DNA of 64,000 nt, taken from contig DATAID010000084.1 of the NCBI GenBank assembly GCA_036262835.1, forward strand, positions 14,615 through 78,614, given 5' to 3'. Below the pieces are notes generated by a model that was given only the letters and a program-made list of their open reading frames with translations, did no database searches and had not been told where the DNA came from. Made by a program: the position numbers and the translations under genes. Position 1 is the stretch's first letter, and each line of letters begins with the position of its first letter. The stretch is from RBG-16-66-20 sp036262835 (GTDB lineage: Bacteria; Pseudomonadota; Gammaproteobacteria; Burkholderiales; SG8-39). Of this stretch, positions 34,434 to 43,977 are shown piece after piece.

Positions 34434-35587
34434 AGCGATTGGGCGAGCTGCATCATGCGCTGAACGGCCTCTTTGCACTCCGCGAGCGGCGCAACGAGCG
34501 CAACGCGAAGGCGGTTCTTGCCCGGGTTCACGCCCTGCGATTCACGCGCGAGATAGCTCCCCGGCAAGACCGTCACATTATATTGTTGGTACAAGCGCCG
34601 CGCGAAGGCGGCGTCGTCGATGGGCGTCTCGATCCACAGATAGAAGCCGCCCTGCGGCTTTTCCGCTCGCAGCGGTTTGCGAATCAAGGGCAGCACGGAA
34701 GCATACTTTTCGGCGTACAAGCGCCGGTTTTCGCGCACGTGCGCCTCGTCGCTCCAGGCGGCGATGGAGGCGCGCTGCACGCTGAGGCTCATCGCCGACC
34801 CGTGATAGGTGCGGTAAAGGAGGAACGACTTGAGCAGCGCCGCGTCGCCGGCGACAAAGCCCGAGCGCATGCCCGGAGAATTGGAGCGCTTGGAGAGGCT
34901 CGTGAACATGACCAGGCGCGGAAAACCCTTGCGGCCGAGGCGCTCGGCCGCCTCCAGCGCGCCGAGCGGCGGCTGCGCCTCGTCCAGGTAGATCTCCGAG
35001 TAGCACTCGTCGGAGGCGATGACGAAGCCATGCCGGTCGGAAAGCTCGAAAAGCGCCTTCCATTCCTCGAGATCCATCACCCGGCCGGTCGGGTTGCCCG
35101 GCGAGCAGACGTAGGCGAGCTGCACGCCGCGCCAGTCGAGCTCCTCGAAGCGGCGGCCTTCGTTCAGGAAAACGGGCGTGGCGCCGGCAAGAAGGGCCGC
35201 CCCTTCGTAGATCTGATAGAAGGGATTCGGGCAGACGACCCGGGCGCCGGGCGCAAGAACCGTCTGCCCGAAGGCAAAGAGCGCCTCGCGCGAGCCGTTG
35301 ACCGGCAGCACCTGGGTCGCCGGGTCGAGCTCGGACAGCGAGTAGCGGCGCTTCGCCCAGGCGGCGGCCGCCTCTCGCAGCTCCGGCAATCCGAGCGAAC
35401 GGGGATATTGGGCGAGGCCGTCGAGCGCCGAGGTGAGGGCGCTCTTCACGAGGGCCGGCGTCGGGTGCTTGGGCTCGCCGATCGACAGGTCGATCGGCTT
35501 GAGCGCCGGGTCGGCGCTGACCCCGGCGAGATTGGCGCGGACCTTGTCGAAAGGGTAGGGCTGGAGCCGGGCCAGGAAGGGATTCAC
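34430..35587 (-). CDS. dapC: Succinyldiaminopimelate aminotransferase
   Basis: 385 residues from GTG 35587. A class I PLP aminotransferase with SIGEPKHPTP near 35-44, VCSPGNPTGRVM near 160-171, SDECYSEIYLDE and the lysine motif MFTSLSKRSNSPGMRSGF (Lys233). The DapC assignment rests on typical sequence lines and on direct coupling to dapD, the enzyme that precedes it in the pathway. The long open frame upstream of the GTG overlaps queF and is not used. Confidence 0.93.
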   Translation of the reverse strand: MNPFLARLQPYPFDKVRANLAGVSADPALKPIDLSIGEPKHPTPALVKSALTSALDGLAQYPRSLGLPELREAAAAWAKRRYSLSELDPATQVLPVNGSREALFAFGQTVLAPGARVVCPNPFYQIYEGAALLAGATPVFLNEGRRFEELDWRGVQLAYVCSPGNPTGRVMDLEEWKALFELSDRHGFVIASDECYSEIYLDEAQPPLGALEAAERLGRKGFPRLVMFTSLSKRSNSPGMRSGFVAGDAALLKSFLLYRTYHGSAMSLSVQRASIAAWSDEAHVRENRRLYAEKYASVLPLIRKPLRAEKPQGGFYLWIETPIDDAAFARRLYQQYNVTVLPGSYLARESQGVNPGKNRLRVALVAPLAECKEAVQRMMQLAQSL

Positions 35588-35597
35588 TGCGGCGGAT

Positions 35598-35996
35598 TCA
35601 AGCCGGCTTCTTCCAGCCTTTTTTGACGTGCTCGGCCACGACGGACGTGTAGATTCCGCCCCGGACGTTGAATTTGGCCGCGAGCCGCAGGTAGCGCGGC
35701 CGCAGGGCTTTGACGAGGTCATCGCAGATGCGGTTGGTGACCGCCTCGTGGAAGGCGCCCTCGTTGCGAAAAGACCAGACGTACAGCTTGAGCGACTTCA
35801 GCTCCACGCAGAGCCGCTCGGGGATGTACTCGAGCGACAGCACCGCGAAATCCGGCTGCCCCGTGAGCGGGCACAGGCACGTGAATTCGGGAATTTCCAT
35901 TTGAATCCGGTAGTCGCGGCCGGGCGCCGGATTGGCGAACGTCTGCAAGCGCTTGGTCGGGCGAGACGCAGGACGAGATGCGGACCGCGAAGGCAT
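35598..35996 (-). CDS. queF: NADPH-dependent 7-cyano-7-deazaguanine reductase
   Basis: 132 residues, the short single-domain (YkvM-type) QueF. FTCLCPLTGQPDFA carries the thioimide-forming cysteine (Cys42) and the following Asp49; SLKLYVWSFRNEGAFHEAVTNRI is the QueF family signature. It makes preQ1 for queuosine in tRNA. It ends 10 bases before the dapC start, and its ATG lies 72 bases from the divergent smc start. Confidence 0.96.
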   Translation of the reverse strand: MPSRSASRPASRPTKRLQTFANPAPGRDYRIQMEIPEFTCLCPLTGQPDFAVLSLEYIPERLCVELKSLKLYVWSFRNEGAFHEAVTNRICDDLVKALRPRYLRLAAKFNVRGGIYTSVVAEHVKKGWKKPA

Positions 35997-36067
35997 CGGA
36001 AAAAGCTCGGGATGTGGACAAAAACGAAGCGGGCAGATGGTATCATCTTCAAAACTCGAAGAGGCCC

Positions 36068-39000
36068 ATGCGGCTCACTCAGCTCAAGCTCTCAGGCTTC
36101 AAGTCCTTCGTAGATCCCACTTCGATTCACGTTCCAGGCCAGCTGGTCGGCATCGTCGGCCCCAACGGCTGCGGCAAGTCCAACGTCATAGACGCGGTGC
36201 GCTGGGTGCTGGGGGAGTCGCGCGCCTCGGCGCTGCGCGGCGATTCGATGCAGGACGTCATCTTCAACGGCTCGGGCAACCGCAAGCCGCTCGCGCGCGC
36301 CGCGGTCGAGCTCCTTTTCGACAACTCGATGGGCCGCGCGGCCGGCCAGTGGTCGCAGTACGCCGAGATCTCGGTGCGGCGCGTGCTGCAGCGGGACGGC
36401 GAATCGTCCTACTACATCAACGGCACCCACGTCCGGCGCCGCGACATCACCGACATGTTCCTCGGCACCGGCCTCGGGCCGCGCGCCTACGCGATCATCG
36501 AGCAGGGCATGATCTCGCGCGTGATCGAGGCCAAGCCCGACGAGCTGCGCGTCTTCCTGGAGGAGGCCGCGGGCGTCTCGCGCTACAAGGAGCGCCGCAG
36601 AGAAACCGAGAACCGGCTCGCCGACACGCGCGAGAACCTGGCCCGCGTCACCGACATCCGCACCGAGCTCGGCACGCAGATCGAGAAGCTCGAGGGCCAG
36701 GCGAAGATCGCCACCCGCTACAAGGAAATCCAGCAGGAGCTGCAGTTCAAGCAGCAGCTGCTGTGGCACCTGCGCCGCCGCGACGCGAACGCGGAGCGCG
36801 AGAAGCACGGGCGCGAGATCGCCTCGGTCGCGAACGAGCTCGAGGCGGGCGCGGCCGGCCTGCGCGAGGTCGAGTCCCGCGTGGAGGGCGCGCGCGTCAC
36901 CCACTACGGCGCGGGCGACGCGCTCAACACCGCCCAGGCCGCGGTCTACGCCGCCAACGCCGAGGTGGCCCGCCACGAGTCCGAGCTGCGCCATGTCGAG
37001 GAGACGCGCAACCGGCTCGAAGGCCAGCATACGGAGCGCAGGGTGCAGCTCGGCTCCTGGCGCGAGCAGCGGGCGCAACTGACGCAGTCGCTCCACACCT
37101 GGGCCGCGCGCTCCGATAGCGCCCGCCAGCGCGTGGCCGCCGCGCAGGCCGCGTTGACGACCGAAAGCACGCGCCTGCCCGAAGCCGAGGCTGCCGAGCG
37201 CGCGGGCCAGGCCGCCCTGGACGAGGCGCGCAGCCTCGTCCTGCAGACGGAGACCCGGCTGCAGGTCGCGCAGCAGGGCGCGACGCTGCTCGAGCGCACA
37301 TTGCAGTCGCTCGCGCAGCGGCGCGAGCGACTGGAAACCGAAGCCCGCATTCTCGCCGCTCCGGATCGACCCGTCGTCGAAGCCAAGGACCTCGAGGCGC
37401 TGCAGCAGGAGGCCGAATCCCTCGCCGCCGCGAGCGCAGCCGCCGCGGAAGCGCTTGCCGAGGCGACCCGCGAGCACACCGCCGCGGACGCCCAGCTCGC
37501 CACGCTGAAGCAGGTCCAGGCCGCGGCCGAAGAGGAAGCGCCTTTGCACGAGTGGCTCGAGCGCCAGCGCCTCGCCGGCCTGCCGCGCTTCTGGCAGAAG
37601 ATCCGCATCGACGCGGGCTGGGAGGTCGCGCTCGAATCGGTCCTGCGCGAGCGCCTGCACGCGCTCGAGATCGCCTCGAGCGGCGTCTCGGGCGACCGGC
37701 CGCCGGTCAAGGCGAGCCTTTTCGCGCCGGGCCGCAGCGAAGCGGCGGCCGCCTCCGCGGCCCACGTGCCGCTGCAAAGCAAGGTGCATCCGATCGATCC
37801 GAGCCTGGAAGGCGCGCTCGCCGACTGGCTGACCGGCGTCTACGTCATCGAGGGCGTCCCCGACGCGGCGCAGCGCGCGGCGCTGCCGGCCGGCGCCGTG
37901 CTCGTCAACCGCGAGGGCGACCAGTTCACGCGCCACACGGTCAGCTATCACGCGCCGGATCCCGCCGATGCCGGCATCCTCGCGCGACAGGCGGAGATCG
38001 AGTCGCTGGAAGAGCGCTGCCGGGCGCTCGCCGCTCGCGTCGAGCAGGCGCGGGCCGATGCCGAGCGCGCCGAAGGACAGCATGCGATGCGCCAGCGCCG
38101 GCTGCACGAGGCGCAGATCGAGTCGCTCAAGCGCGACCAGGCGCTCGAGCGCTCGGCGCAGATCGACAAGGAGCTCGGCGAGCTGAAGGCCGAGGACGAG
38201 CGCGACGGCGCGGCCTTCGCGGAGGCGAAGCGGACGCTGGAAAACGGCGCCGGCGAGATCGCCGACGCGAACGCGCGGCTCGAGGAAGCGCAGGCCGCGC
38301 ACCGGGCGGTCGAGGCCGCGCTGGCCGAGCAGCGCGTGCGCACGCAGGCCGCCGAGCGCGAAGCCCAGGATGCGGTGTTCGGCGAGCGCGAGTGCACGGC
38401 CAAGATCGCCGAGATCGACAACTCGGTGCGCATGATCGACCAGCAGATCGCGCATGCCGAGGAGGAGGTGAGCCGCCTTACTGCGGAACTCGCCGTCGAT
38501 CCCATCCCGGCCGTGCGCCAGGCGCTCGATGCCGCTGTTGAAGCCCGCATGGGCAGCGAAAAATCGCTCGGCGCCGCGCGCGACGCGGTGGAAGCCGCCG
38601 CCGGGGCGCTGCGCGCCCTCGAGGAAGAGCGCCTCAAGATCGAGGGCACGCTCGCGCCGCTGCGCGAGCGCGTGAACGAGCTGCGCCTGAAGGAGCAGGC
38701 CGCGCAGATCAACCACGACCAGTTCGAGGCCCAGCTGCGGGAGGCGAACGCGGACGAAGCCGCGCTCGCGCTCGCGGCCGAGAATGCGCCGCGGCCTTCC
38801 TCGCTGCAGGGCGAGCTGACCCGGCTGACCCAGGCCATGAACGAGCTCGGCGCGGTGAACCTGGCCGCGGTCGAGGAGCTCGCCACGAGCCGGGAGCGCA
38901 AGGGCTTCCTCGATTCGCAGTCGGCGGACCTCGAGGAAGCGGTCACCACGCTCGAGGACGCGATCCGGCGCATCGACCGGGAGACGCGCGAGCTGCTGCG

Positions 39001-39469
39001 CGAGACCTTCGACACGGTCAACAAGCACTTCGGCGCGCTCTTCCCGGTGCTTTTCGCGGGCGGGGAGGCGAAGCTCATCATGACCGGCGAGGAGATCCTC
39101 GACGCGGGCGTGCAGGTGATGGCGCACCCGCCGGGCAAGCGCAACAGCAGCATCCACCTGCTCTCCGGCGGCGAGAAGGCGCTCACGGCGATCGCGCTGG
39201 TTTTCGCCATGTTCCAGCTCAATCCCGCGCCGTTCTGCCTGCTCGACGAGGTGGACGCGCCGCTCGACGACAGCAACACGACGCGCTTCTGCGACCTCGT
39301 GCGCAAGATGTCGGCGCAGACGCAGTTCCTCTTCATCAGCCACAACAAGATCACGATGGAGCTCGCGAACCAGCTGATCGGCGTGACGATGCCCGAGTCC
39401 GGCGTCTCGCGCGTCGTCGCCGTCGACATCGAGGAAGCGCTCCGCATCCGGGAGGAGCTCGCGGCCTGA
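36068..39469 (+). CDS. smc: Chromosome segregation ATPase SMC
   Basis: 1133 residues. N-terminal LKLSGFKSFVDPT and Walker A GPNGCGKSN (31-39), a long Ala/Glu/Arg-rich coiled coil, a hinge around 480-620 (LPRFWQKIRIDAGWEVALESVL, GVYVIEGVPDA), a second coil, then the signature HLLSGGEKALTAIAL and Walker B PFCLLDEVDAPLDD. With ScpA and ScpB it forms the bacterial condensin. ATG 36068 with GAGG upstream is the family start; TATCAT at 36041-36046 may be its -10 box. It heads the smc-zipA-ligA group. Confidence 0.97.
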   Translation: MRLTQLKLSGFKSFVDPTSIHVPGQLVGIVGPNGCGKSNVIDAVRWVLGESRASALRGDSMQDVIFNGSGNRKPLARAAVELLFDNSMGRAAGQWSQYAEISVRRVLQRDGESSYYINGTHVRRRDITDMFLGTGLGPRAYAIIEQGMISRVIEAKPDELRVFLEEAAGVSRYKERRRETENRLADTRENLARVTDIRTELGTQIEKLEGQAKIATRYKEIQQELQFKQQLLWHLRRRDANAEREKHGREIASVANELEAGAAGLREVESRVEGARVTHYGAGDALNTAQAAVYAANAEVARHESELRHVEETRNRLEGQHTERRVQLGSWREQRAQLTQSLHTWAARSDSARQRVAAAQAALTTESTRLPEAEAAERAGQAALDEARSLVLQTETRLQVAQQGATLLERTLQSLAQRRERLETEARILAAPDRPVVEAKDLEALQQEAESLAAASAAAAEALAEATREHTAADAQLATLKQVQAAAEEEAPLHEWLERQRLAGLPRFWQKIRIDAGWEVALESVLRERLHALEIASSGVSGDRPPVKASLFAPGRSEAAAASAAHVPLQSKVHPIDPSLEGALADWLTGVYVIEGVPDAAQRAALPAGAVLVNREGDQFTRHTVSYHAPDPADAGILARQAEIESLEERCRALAARVEQARADAERAEGQHAMRQRRLHEAQIESLKRDQALERSAQIDKELGELKAEDERDGAAFAEAKRTLENGAGEIADANARLEEAQAAHRAVEAALAEQRVRTQAAEREAQDAVFGERECTAKIAEIDNSVRMIDQQIAHAEEEVSRLTAELAVDPIPAVRQALDAAVEARMGSEKSLGAARDAVEAAAGALRALEEERLKIEGTLAPLRERVNELRLKEQAAQINHDQFEAQLREANADEAALALAAENAPRPSSLQGELTRLTQAMNELGAVNLAAVEELATSRERKGFLDSQSADLEEAVTTLEDAIRRIDRETRELLRETFDTVNKHFGALFPVLFAGGEAKLIMTGEEILDAGVQVMAHPPGKRNSSIHLLSGGEKALTAIALVFAMFQLNPAPFCLLDEVDAPLDDSNTTRFCDLVRKMSAQTQFLFISHNKITMELANQLIGVTMPESGVSRVVAVDIEEALRIREELAA

Positions 39470-39476
39470 GCGCGCC

Positions 39477-40478
39477 ATGAGCGAGCTTCAGACGGGGCTG
39501 CTCGCCATCGGGGCGCTGGTCGTGGTAGGCGTGCTCGCCTATAACCGGCTGCAGGAGCGGGCCGCCCGCCGTTCCGCCGAGCAGGCCTTCCAGTCCAGCC
39601 ATGCCGATGTGCTGCTCGAGGGCGTCGATCCCCGCCGGGAGCCGACGCTCGAGCCGCCCGCGGCGCCGGCGCCCCGGCCCGCCCCGCGCGCCGTGGTTGC
39701 GGAAAACGGCGCCCAGCCCGACCCGAACGTCGACTACATCGTCGAGATCGCCTTTGCCGAGCCGGTCCCCGCCTCGGCCCTGCAGGAGCCCTGGAGAGTC
39801 ATCGAGCGGCGCCACGCGCACCGCGCGCTGCTCTCAAGCGATGCCGAGGGCAGGCTCTGGCGCGCGGGCCTGCAGCTCGCTTCGCGCGACGGCGCCGTGA
39901 GCGAAGCCGACCTGATCGAGTTCCGCTCGGCCCTGGATGCGCTCGCCGCTTCCCACGGCGGCGCCGTATCGGCGCCGGAGATGCGCGCGGCGATGGAGTC
40001 GGCACGATCGCTCGATGCGCTTTGCAGCGAATCGGACGTCCAGGTGGTGATGCACGTGACCGGCGGGCCGTTTCCCGGCACCAAGATTCGCGCCGCCGCG
40101 GAGGCGAGCGGCCTGCAGCTCGAGGTCGACGGCCGCTTCGCGCTCCGGGACGACGACCAGCGACTGCTCTATACCCTCGCTGCGCGCGACGGCACCGCCT
40201 TTGCCGCCGAGACGATCCGCGCCGCGAGCCCTGCGGCGCTTACGCTCGCGCTCGACGTGGGCCGCGCGCCCGACACGCGCCGCACTTTCGAGTCGATGGC
40301 CCGCTTCTCCAGCCAGCTCGCCTCGGTCCTGGGCGGGCACACCGTCGACGACAACGGCAACGCGCTCGATGAGCGCGCGGCGGGCGCGATCGCGCAGCAG
40401 CTCGACGCGGTGCGCGCGAGGCTGGAGGAACGAGGCATCAGGCCGGGCAGCCCGGCCGCCCTGCGCGTCTTCTCCTGA
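39477..40478 (+). CDS. zipA: ZipA-like cell division protein
   Basis: 333 residues. One membrane anchor (LLAIGALVVVGVLAYNRL, about 8-25), a Pro/Ala-rich linker (PPAAPAPRPAPRA), and a C-terminal domain with VMHVTGGPFPGTKIRAAAEASGLQLEVDG that fits the FtsZ-binding ZipA C fold. Sequence in this family is weakly conserved; the position between smc and ligA, constant in Betaproteobacteria, supports the call. It would tether FtsZ to the inner membrane. Confidence 0.85.
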   Translation: MSELQTGLLAIGALVVVGVLAYNRLQERAARRSAEQAFQSSHADVLLEGVDPRREPTLEPPAAPAPRPAPRAVVAENGAQPDPNVDYIVEIAFAEPVPASALQEPWRVIERRHAHRALLSSDAEGRLWRAGLQLASRDGAVSEADLIEFRSALDALAASHGGAVSAPEMRAAMESARSLDALCSESDVQVVMHVTGGPFPGTKIRAAAEASGLQLEVDGRFALRDDDQRLLYTLAARDGTAFAAETIRAASPAALTLALDVGRAPDTRRTFESMARFSSQLASVLGGHTVDDNGNALDERAAGAIAQQLDAVRARLEERGIRPGSPAALRVFS

Positions 40479-40482
40479 AGCC

Positions 40483-42555
40483 GTGGCCGCGCCGAAAGAG
40501 GCCCGCGCGCGCATCGACGTTCTTCGTCGCGAGATAGAGCGGCATAACGAGCTGTATTACCTCAAAGACGCCCCCGAGGTGTCCGACGCGGAGTACGACC
40601 GGCTGTTTCGCGAGCTGGCTGCGCTCGAAAGCGCCCATCCCGAGCTCGCGTCGGCCGATTCGCCGACGCAGCGCGTGGGCGCCGCGCCGCTAAGCAAGTT
40701 CGCGCAAGTGCGCCATCGCGTGCCGATGCTGTCCCTGGGCAACGCGTTCGGCGAGGACGAGGTGAGGGCCTTCGACCGGCGCGTGCGCGAGGCACTCGGC
40801 GCGGACTCCGTCGCCTACGCGGCGGAACCGAAATTCGACGGCCTCGCCATCAGTCTGAGCTATCGCGACGGCGTACTGGTCCAGGGCGCCACGCGGGGCG
40901 ACGGCATGGTGGGCGAGGACGTCACTGCCAACCTGCGCACGGTGCGCTCGCTGCCGCTCCGCCTGCCGGCGGCCGCCGACACGAAAGACCTCGACGTTCG
41001 CGGCGAGGTGCTCATGTACAAGAAGGACTTCGAGGAGATGAACCGGCGCCAGCGCGAGGCCGGCGAGAAGGAATTCGTCAATCCCCGCAATGCCGCCGCC
41101 GGCGCGGTGCGCCAGCTCGACTCGCGCATCACCGCGAAGCGGCCGTTGCGCTTTTTCGCCTACGGCGTGGGCGAAGCGCGCGGCGCGCGCTGGACCACGC
41201 AATCGGCAATTCTCGACCGGCTGGAGGAGCTCGGCTTTCCGGTCGCCAGGCAGCGGCGCCGGGTCGAGAACGTGGACGGGTTGCTGCGCTACTTCGAGGA
41301 GGTCGGCCGCGAGCGCGAGGCCTTGCCTTTCGCGATCGACGGCGTGGTCTACAAGGTGGACCGGCTCGACTGGCAGGAGGAGCTGGGCTTCGTATCGCGC
41401 GCCCCGCGCTTCGCCGTCGCGCACAAGTTTCCCGCCGAGGAGCAGGCGACCGAAGTCGAAGGCATCACCGTGCACGTCGGCCGCACCGGGGTGCTCACCC
41501 CCGCGGCGCGGCTCAAGCCCGTCTTTGTCGGCGGCGCCACGATCACCAATGTGACGCTGCATAACGAGGATGAGCTGCGCCGCAAGGATGTCTGGATCGG
41601 CGACACGGTGGTGATCCGGCGCGCGGGCGACGTCATTCCCGAGCTCGTCAAGGTGCTGAAGGAGGGCCCGCGCCGCCCCGCGGACCGCTTCGCCATGCCG
41701 CAGAAATGCCCCGAATGCGGCTCGCCGGTGGTCCGCCTGGAGGGCGAAGCGGCGACGCGCTGCACCGGCGGGCTTTTCTGCCGCGCGCAGCGCAAGGAGG
41801 CGCTGCTGCACTTCGCGAGCCGGCGCGCCATGGACATCGAAGGCATGGGCGAAAAGCTGGTCGACCAGCTCGTCGAAAAGGAGCTGGTGCGCAGCCCGGC
41901 GGATCTCTACGAGCTGCAGGCGGGGACGCTCGCGGGCCTCGAGCGCATGGCGGACAAATCGGCGCAGAACGTGGTCGATGCCATCGAGCGCTCGCGCTCG
42001 AGCGAGCTGCCGCGCTTCGTGCACGCGCTCGGAATCCCCGGGGTAGGCGAGGAGGTCGCGAAGGTCCTGGCGCGGCACTTCGGCACCCTGGAGGCGCTCT
42101 TGCAGGCCGACTGGGCCGCGCTCGCCGCGGACAAGGAGCGCCTGCGCAAGGAGAACGCCCGGCGCAAGCGCAAGGGCGAGGAGGCGCTCGCGGTCCCGCT
42201 CGAAGGCATCGGCCCCGAGGTGATGGAGAGCGTCGAAAAATTCGTGCGCGAGCCGCACAACCGCGAGGTCATCGACCGCCTCGCGCGCGCGGTCGAGGTC
42301 AAGCCGGTCCGGATGGTCCGGGCGGCGCAGGGCGCGAAAACCTTCGTGCTCACTGGTACCCTTGCGGGCATGACCCGCGACGAGGCGCGTGCTCTGGTCG
42401 AATCGCGCGGCCACAAGGTGGCAGGCTCGGTGTCGAAGAAGACCGATTACGTCGTCGCGGGCGCCGAAGCGGGCAGCAAGCTGGACCAGGCGAAGGCGCT
42501 CGGTGTAACCATCCTGGACGAAAATGCGTTCAAGGCTCTCATAGAGAAGATGTGA
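40483..42555 (+). CDS. ligA: NAD-dependent DNA ligase
   Basis: 690 residues from GTG 40483, 4 bases after zipA. Domain Ia (HNELYYLKDAPEVSDAEYD), the AMP-accepting lysine in EPKFDG (Lys117), the OB fold, four zinc cysteines (KCPECG and RCTGGLFCR), the HhH region (LGIPGVGEEVAKVLARHF) and a C-terminal BRCT (FVLTGTLAGMTRDEARAL) are in order. It seals nicks in replication and repair. An insertion of basic residues (RRKRKGEEAL) lies between HhH and BRCT. Confidence 0.98.
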   Translation: MAAPKEARARIDVLRREIERHNELYYLKDAPEVSDAEYDRLFRELAALESAHPELASADSPTQRVGAAPLSKFAQVRHRVPMLSLGNAFGEDEVRAFDRRVREALGADSVAYAAEPKFDGLAISLSYRDGVLVQGATRGDGMVGEDVTANLRTVRSLPLRLPAAADTKDLDVRGEVLMYKKDFEEMNRRQREAGEKEFVNPRNAAAGAVRQLDSRITAKRPLRFFAYGVGEARGARWTTQSAILDRLEELGFPVARQRRRVENVDGLLRYFEEVGREREALPFAIDGVVYKVDRLDWQEELGFVSRAPRFAVAHKFPAEEQATEVEGITVHVGRTGVLTPAARLKPVFVGGATITNVTLHNEDELRRKDVWIGDTVVIRRAGDVIPELVKVLKEGPRRPADRFAMPQKCPECGSPVVRLEGEAATRCTGGLFCRAQRKEALLHFASRRAMDIEGMGEKLVDQLVEKELVRSPADLYELQAGTLAGLERMADKSAQNVVDAIERSRSSELPRFVHALGIPGVGEEVAKVLARHFGTLEALLQADWAALAADKERLRKENARRKRKGEEALAVPLEGIGPEVMESVEKFVREPHNREVIDRLARAVEVKPVRMVRAAQGAKTFVLTGTLAGMTRDEARALVESRGHKVAGSVSKKTDYVVAGAEAGSKLDQAKALGVTILDENAFKALIEKM

Positions 42556-42556
42556 C

Positions 42557-43426
42557 ATGGCGCGGCGAAGAATCACCAAGGCGGTGTTTCCGGTGGCGGG
42601 GCTCGGCAGCCGGTTCCTTCCGGCGACCAAGGCGAGCCCGAAGGAAATGCTGCCCATCGTGGACAAGCCGCTCATCCAGTACGCGGTCGAGGAGGCGGCC
42701 GCCGCCGGCATCACCGACCTCATCTTCGTCACCGGCCGCAACAAGCGCGCGATCGAGGACCACTTCGACTCCAACCCCGAGCTCGAGGCGGCGCTCGAAA
42801 ACAAGCCCAAGCTGCTGCAGGTGTCGAAGTCCGTGCTGCCGGCGGGCTGCCGCTGCATTTTCATCCGCCAGCCCGAGGCGCTCGGGCTCGGCCACGCGGT
42901 GCTCTGCGCGCGTCCTGCGGTCGGGGACGAGCCCTTCGCCGTGCTCCTCGCCGACGACTTGATCGATGCCAACCCCCCAACCATGGCGCGCATGGCCGAG
43001 CGCTACACCTACGAAGGCTGCTCGCTGCTCGGAGTGGAAGAGGTGCCGCGCGACCAGACCTCCAGCTACGGCATCGTCAGCCCCGCCGACGCGAAGGCGG
43101 AGGTGACGCAAGTGAAGGCGATCGTCGAGAAGCCCGCGCCCGACAAGGCGCCCTCCACGCTCGGCGTGGTGGGTCGCTACCTGCTCACCCCGGCCATCTT
43201 CGACCTGCTCGCCTCGGCCAAGCCCGGCAGCGGCGGCGAGATTCAGCTCACCGACGCGATCTCGGCGCTGCTCGCGCACGAGCGCGTGCTCGCGATGCAG
43301 ATCGGCGGCAAGCGCTACGACTGTGGCAGCAAGCTCGGCTACCTCAAGGCGACGGTCGAGCTGGGGCTGCGCCACGCCGAGGTCGGCAAAGGCTTCTCCG
43401 ACTTTCTCGCGCAACGCGGGCGCTGA
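42557..43426 (+). CDS. galU: UTP--glucose-1-phosphate uridylyltransferase
   Basis: 289 residues. AVFPVAGLGSRFLPATKASPKEMLPIVDKPLIQYAVEEA is the nucleotide-binding start, and later lines (ALGLGHAVLCARPAVGDEPFAVLLADDLID, GRYLLTPAIFDLL, GKRYDCGSKLGYLKA) confirm GalU. It makes UDP-glucose for envelope polysaccharides. One base separates it from the ligA stop, so it probably shares that transcript. Confidence 0.97.
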   Translation: MARRRITKAVFPVAGLGSRFLPATKASPKEMLPIVDKPLIQYAVEEAAAAGITDLIFVTGRNKRAIEDHFDSNPELEAALENKPKLLQVSKSVLPAGCRCIFIRQPEALGLGHAVLCARPAVGDEPFAVLLADDLIDANPPTMARMAERYTYEGCSLLGVEEVPRDQTSSYGIVSPADAKAEVTQVKAIVEKPAPDKAPSTLGVVGRYLLTPAIFDLLASAKPGSGGEIQLTDAISALLAHERVLAMQIGGKRYDCGSKLGYLKATVELGLRHAEVGKGFSDFLAQRGR

Positions 43427-43428
43427 AC

Positions 43429-43977
43429 ATGCCCGCGGCGGCGGAGGCCTGGGCGTTTCTCGAGAACTCCGACCTCGTCTCGAGCGCGGCCGAGGTGGAG
43501 GCCGCCATCGGGCGGCTCGCCATGGGCATCGAGGTGCAGTTCCGCGACCGGTATCCGCTCGTGCTCCTCGTCATGGGCGGAGCCGTGGTCTTCGCGGGGC
43601 AGTTGCTGCCGCGCCTGCGCATCCCGCTCGATCTCGACTACATCCATGTCACGCGCTACGGCGCCGAAACCCAGGGCGGCAAGGTGCACTGGAAAGTCGA
43701 CCCGCCCGAGAGCGTGCGCGGACGCAACGTGCTCGTGATCGATGACATTCTCGACGGCGGCTACACCCTGGCGGCGATCCGCGACCGCGTCATGGAAAAG
43801 GGTGCGGCCACTTTTGCCTGCGCCGTGCTCGTGGAAAAGCGCCTGAAGGCGCCCAAGCCCGTGAGGGCGGACTTCGTGGGCTTGAGCGTTCCCGATCGCT
43901 TCGTCTTCGGCTGCGGGATGGATGCGCGAGGCCTTTGGCGCAACCTGCCCGAGATCCGCGCCATGCGGGGCGCCTGA
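43429..43977 (+). CDS. hpt: Hypoxanthine-guanine phosphoribosyltransferase
   Basis: 182 residues. The PRPP loop VLVIDDILDGGYTL (near 103-116), the flexible loop region YGAETQGGKVHWK, and GLSVPDRFVFGCGMD near the end fit the purine PRTase family. It turns hypoxanthine or guanine plus PRPP into IMP or GMP. Its TGA overlaps the ATG of the next gene by one base; that enzyme is predicted to release hypoxanthine, which would be the substrate here. Confidence 0.93.
   Translation: MPAAAEAWAFLENSDLVSSAAEVEAAIGRLAMGIEVQFRDRYPLVLLVMGGAVVFAGQLLPRLRIPLDLDYIHVTRYGAETQGGKVHWKVDPPESVRGRNVLVIDDILDGGYTLAAIRDRVMEKGAATFACAVLVEKRLKAPKPVRADFVGLSVPDRFVFGCGMDARGLWRNLPEIRAMRGA

Noticed and set aside
36092..39478. 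Long minus-strand open frame opposite smc
   Set aside because: It is the antisense of the SMC coding sequence; composition is that of a reversed GC-rich gene and no ribosome site or motif is seen.
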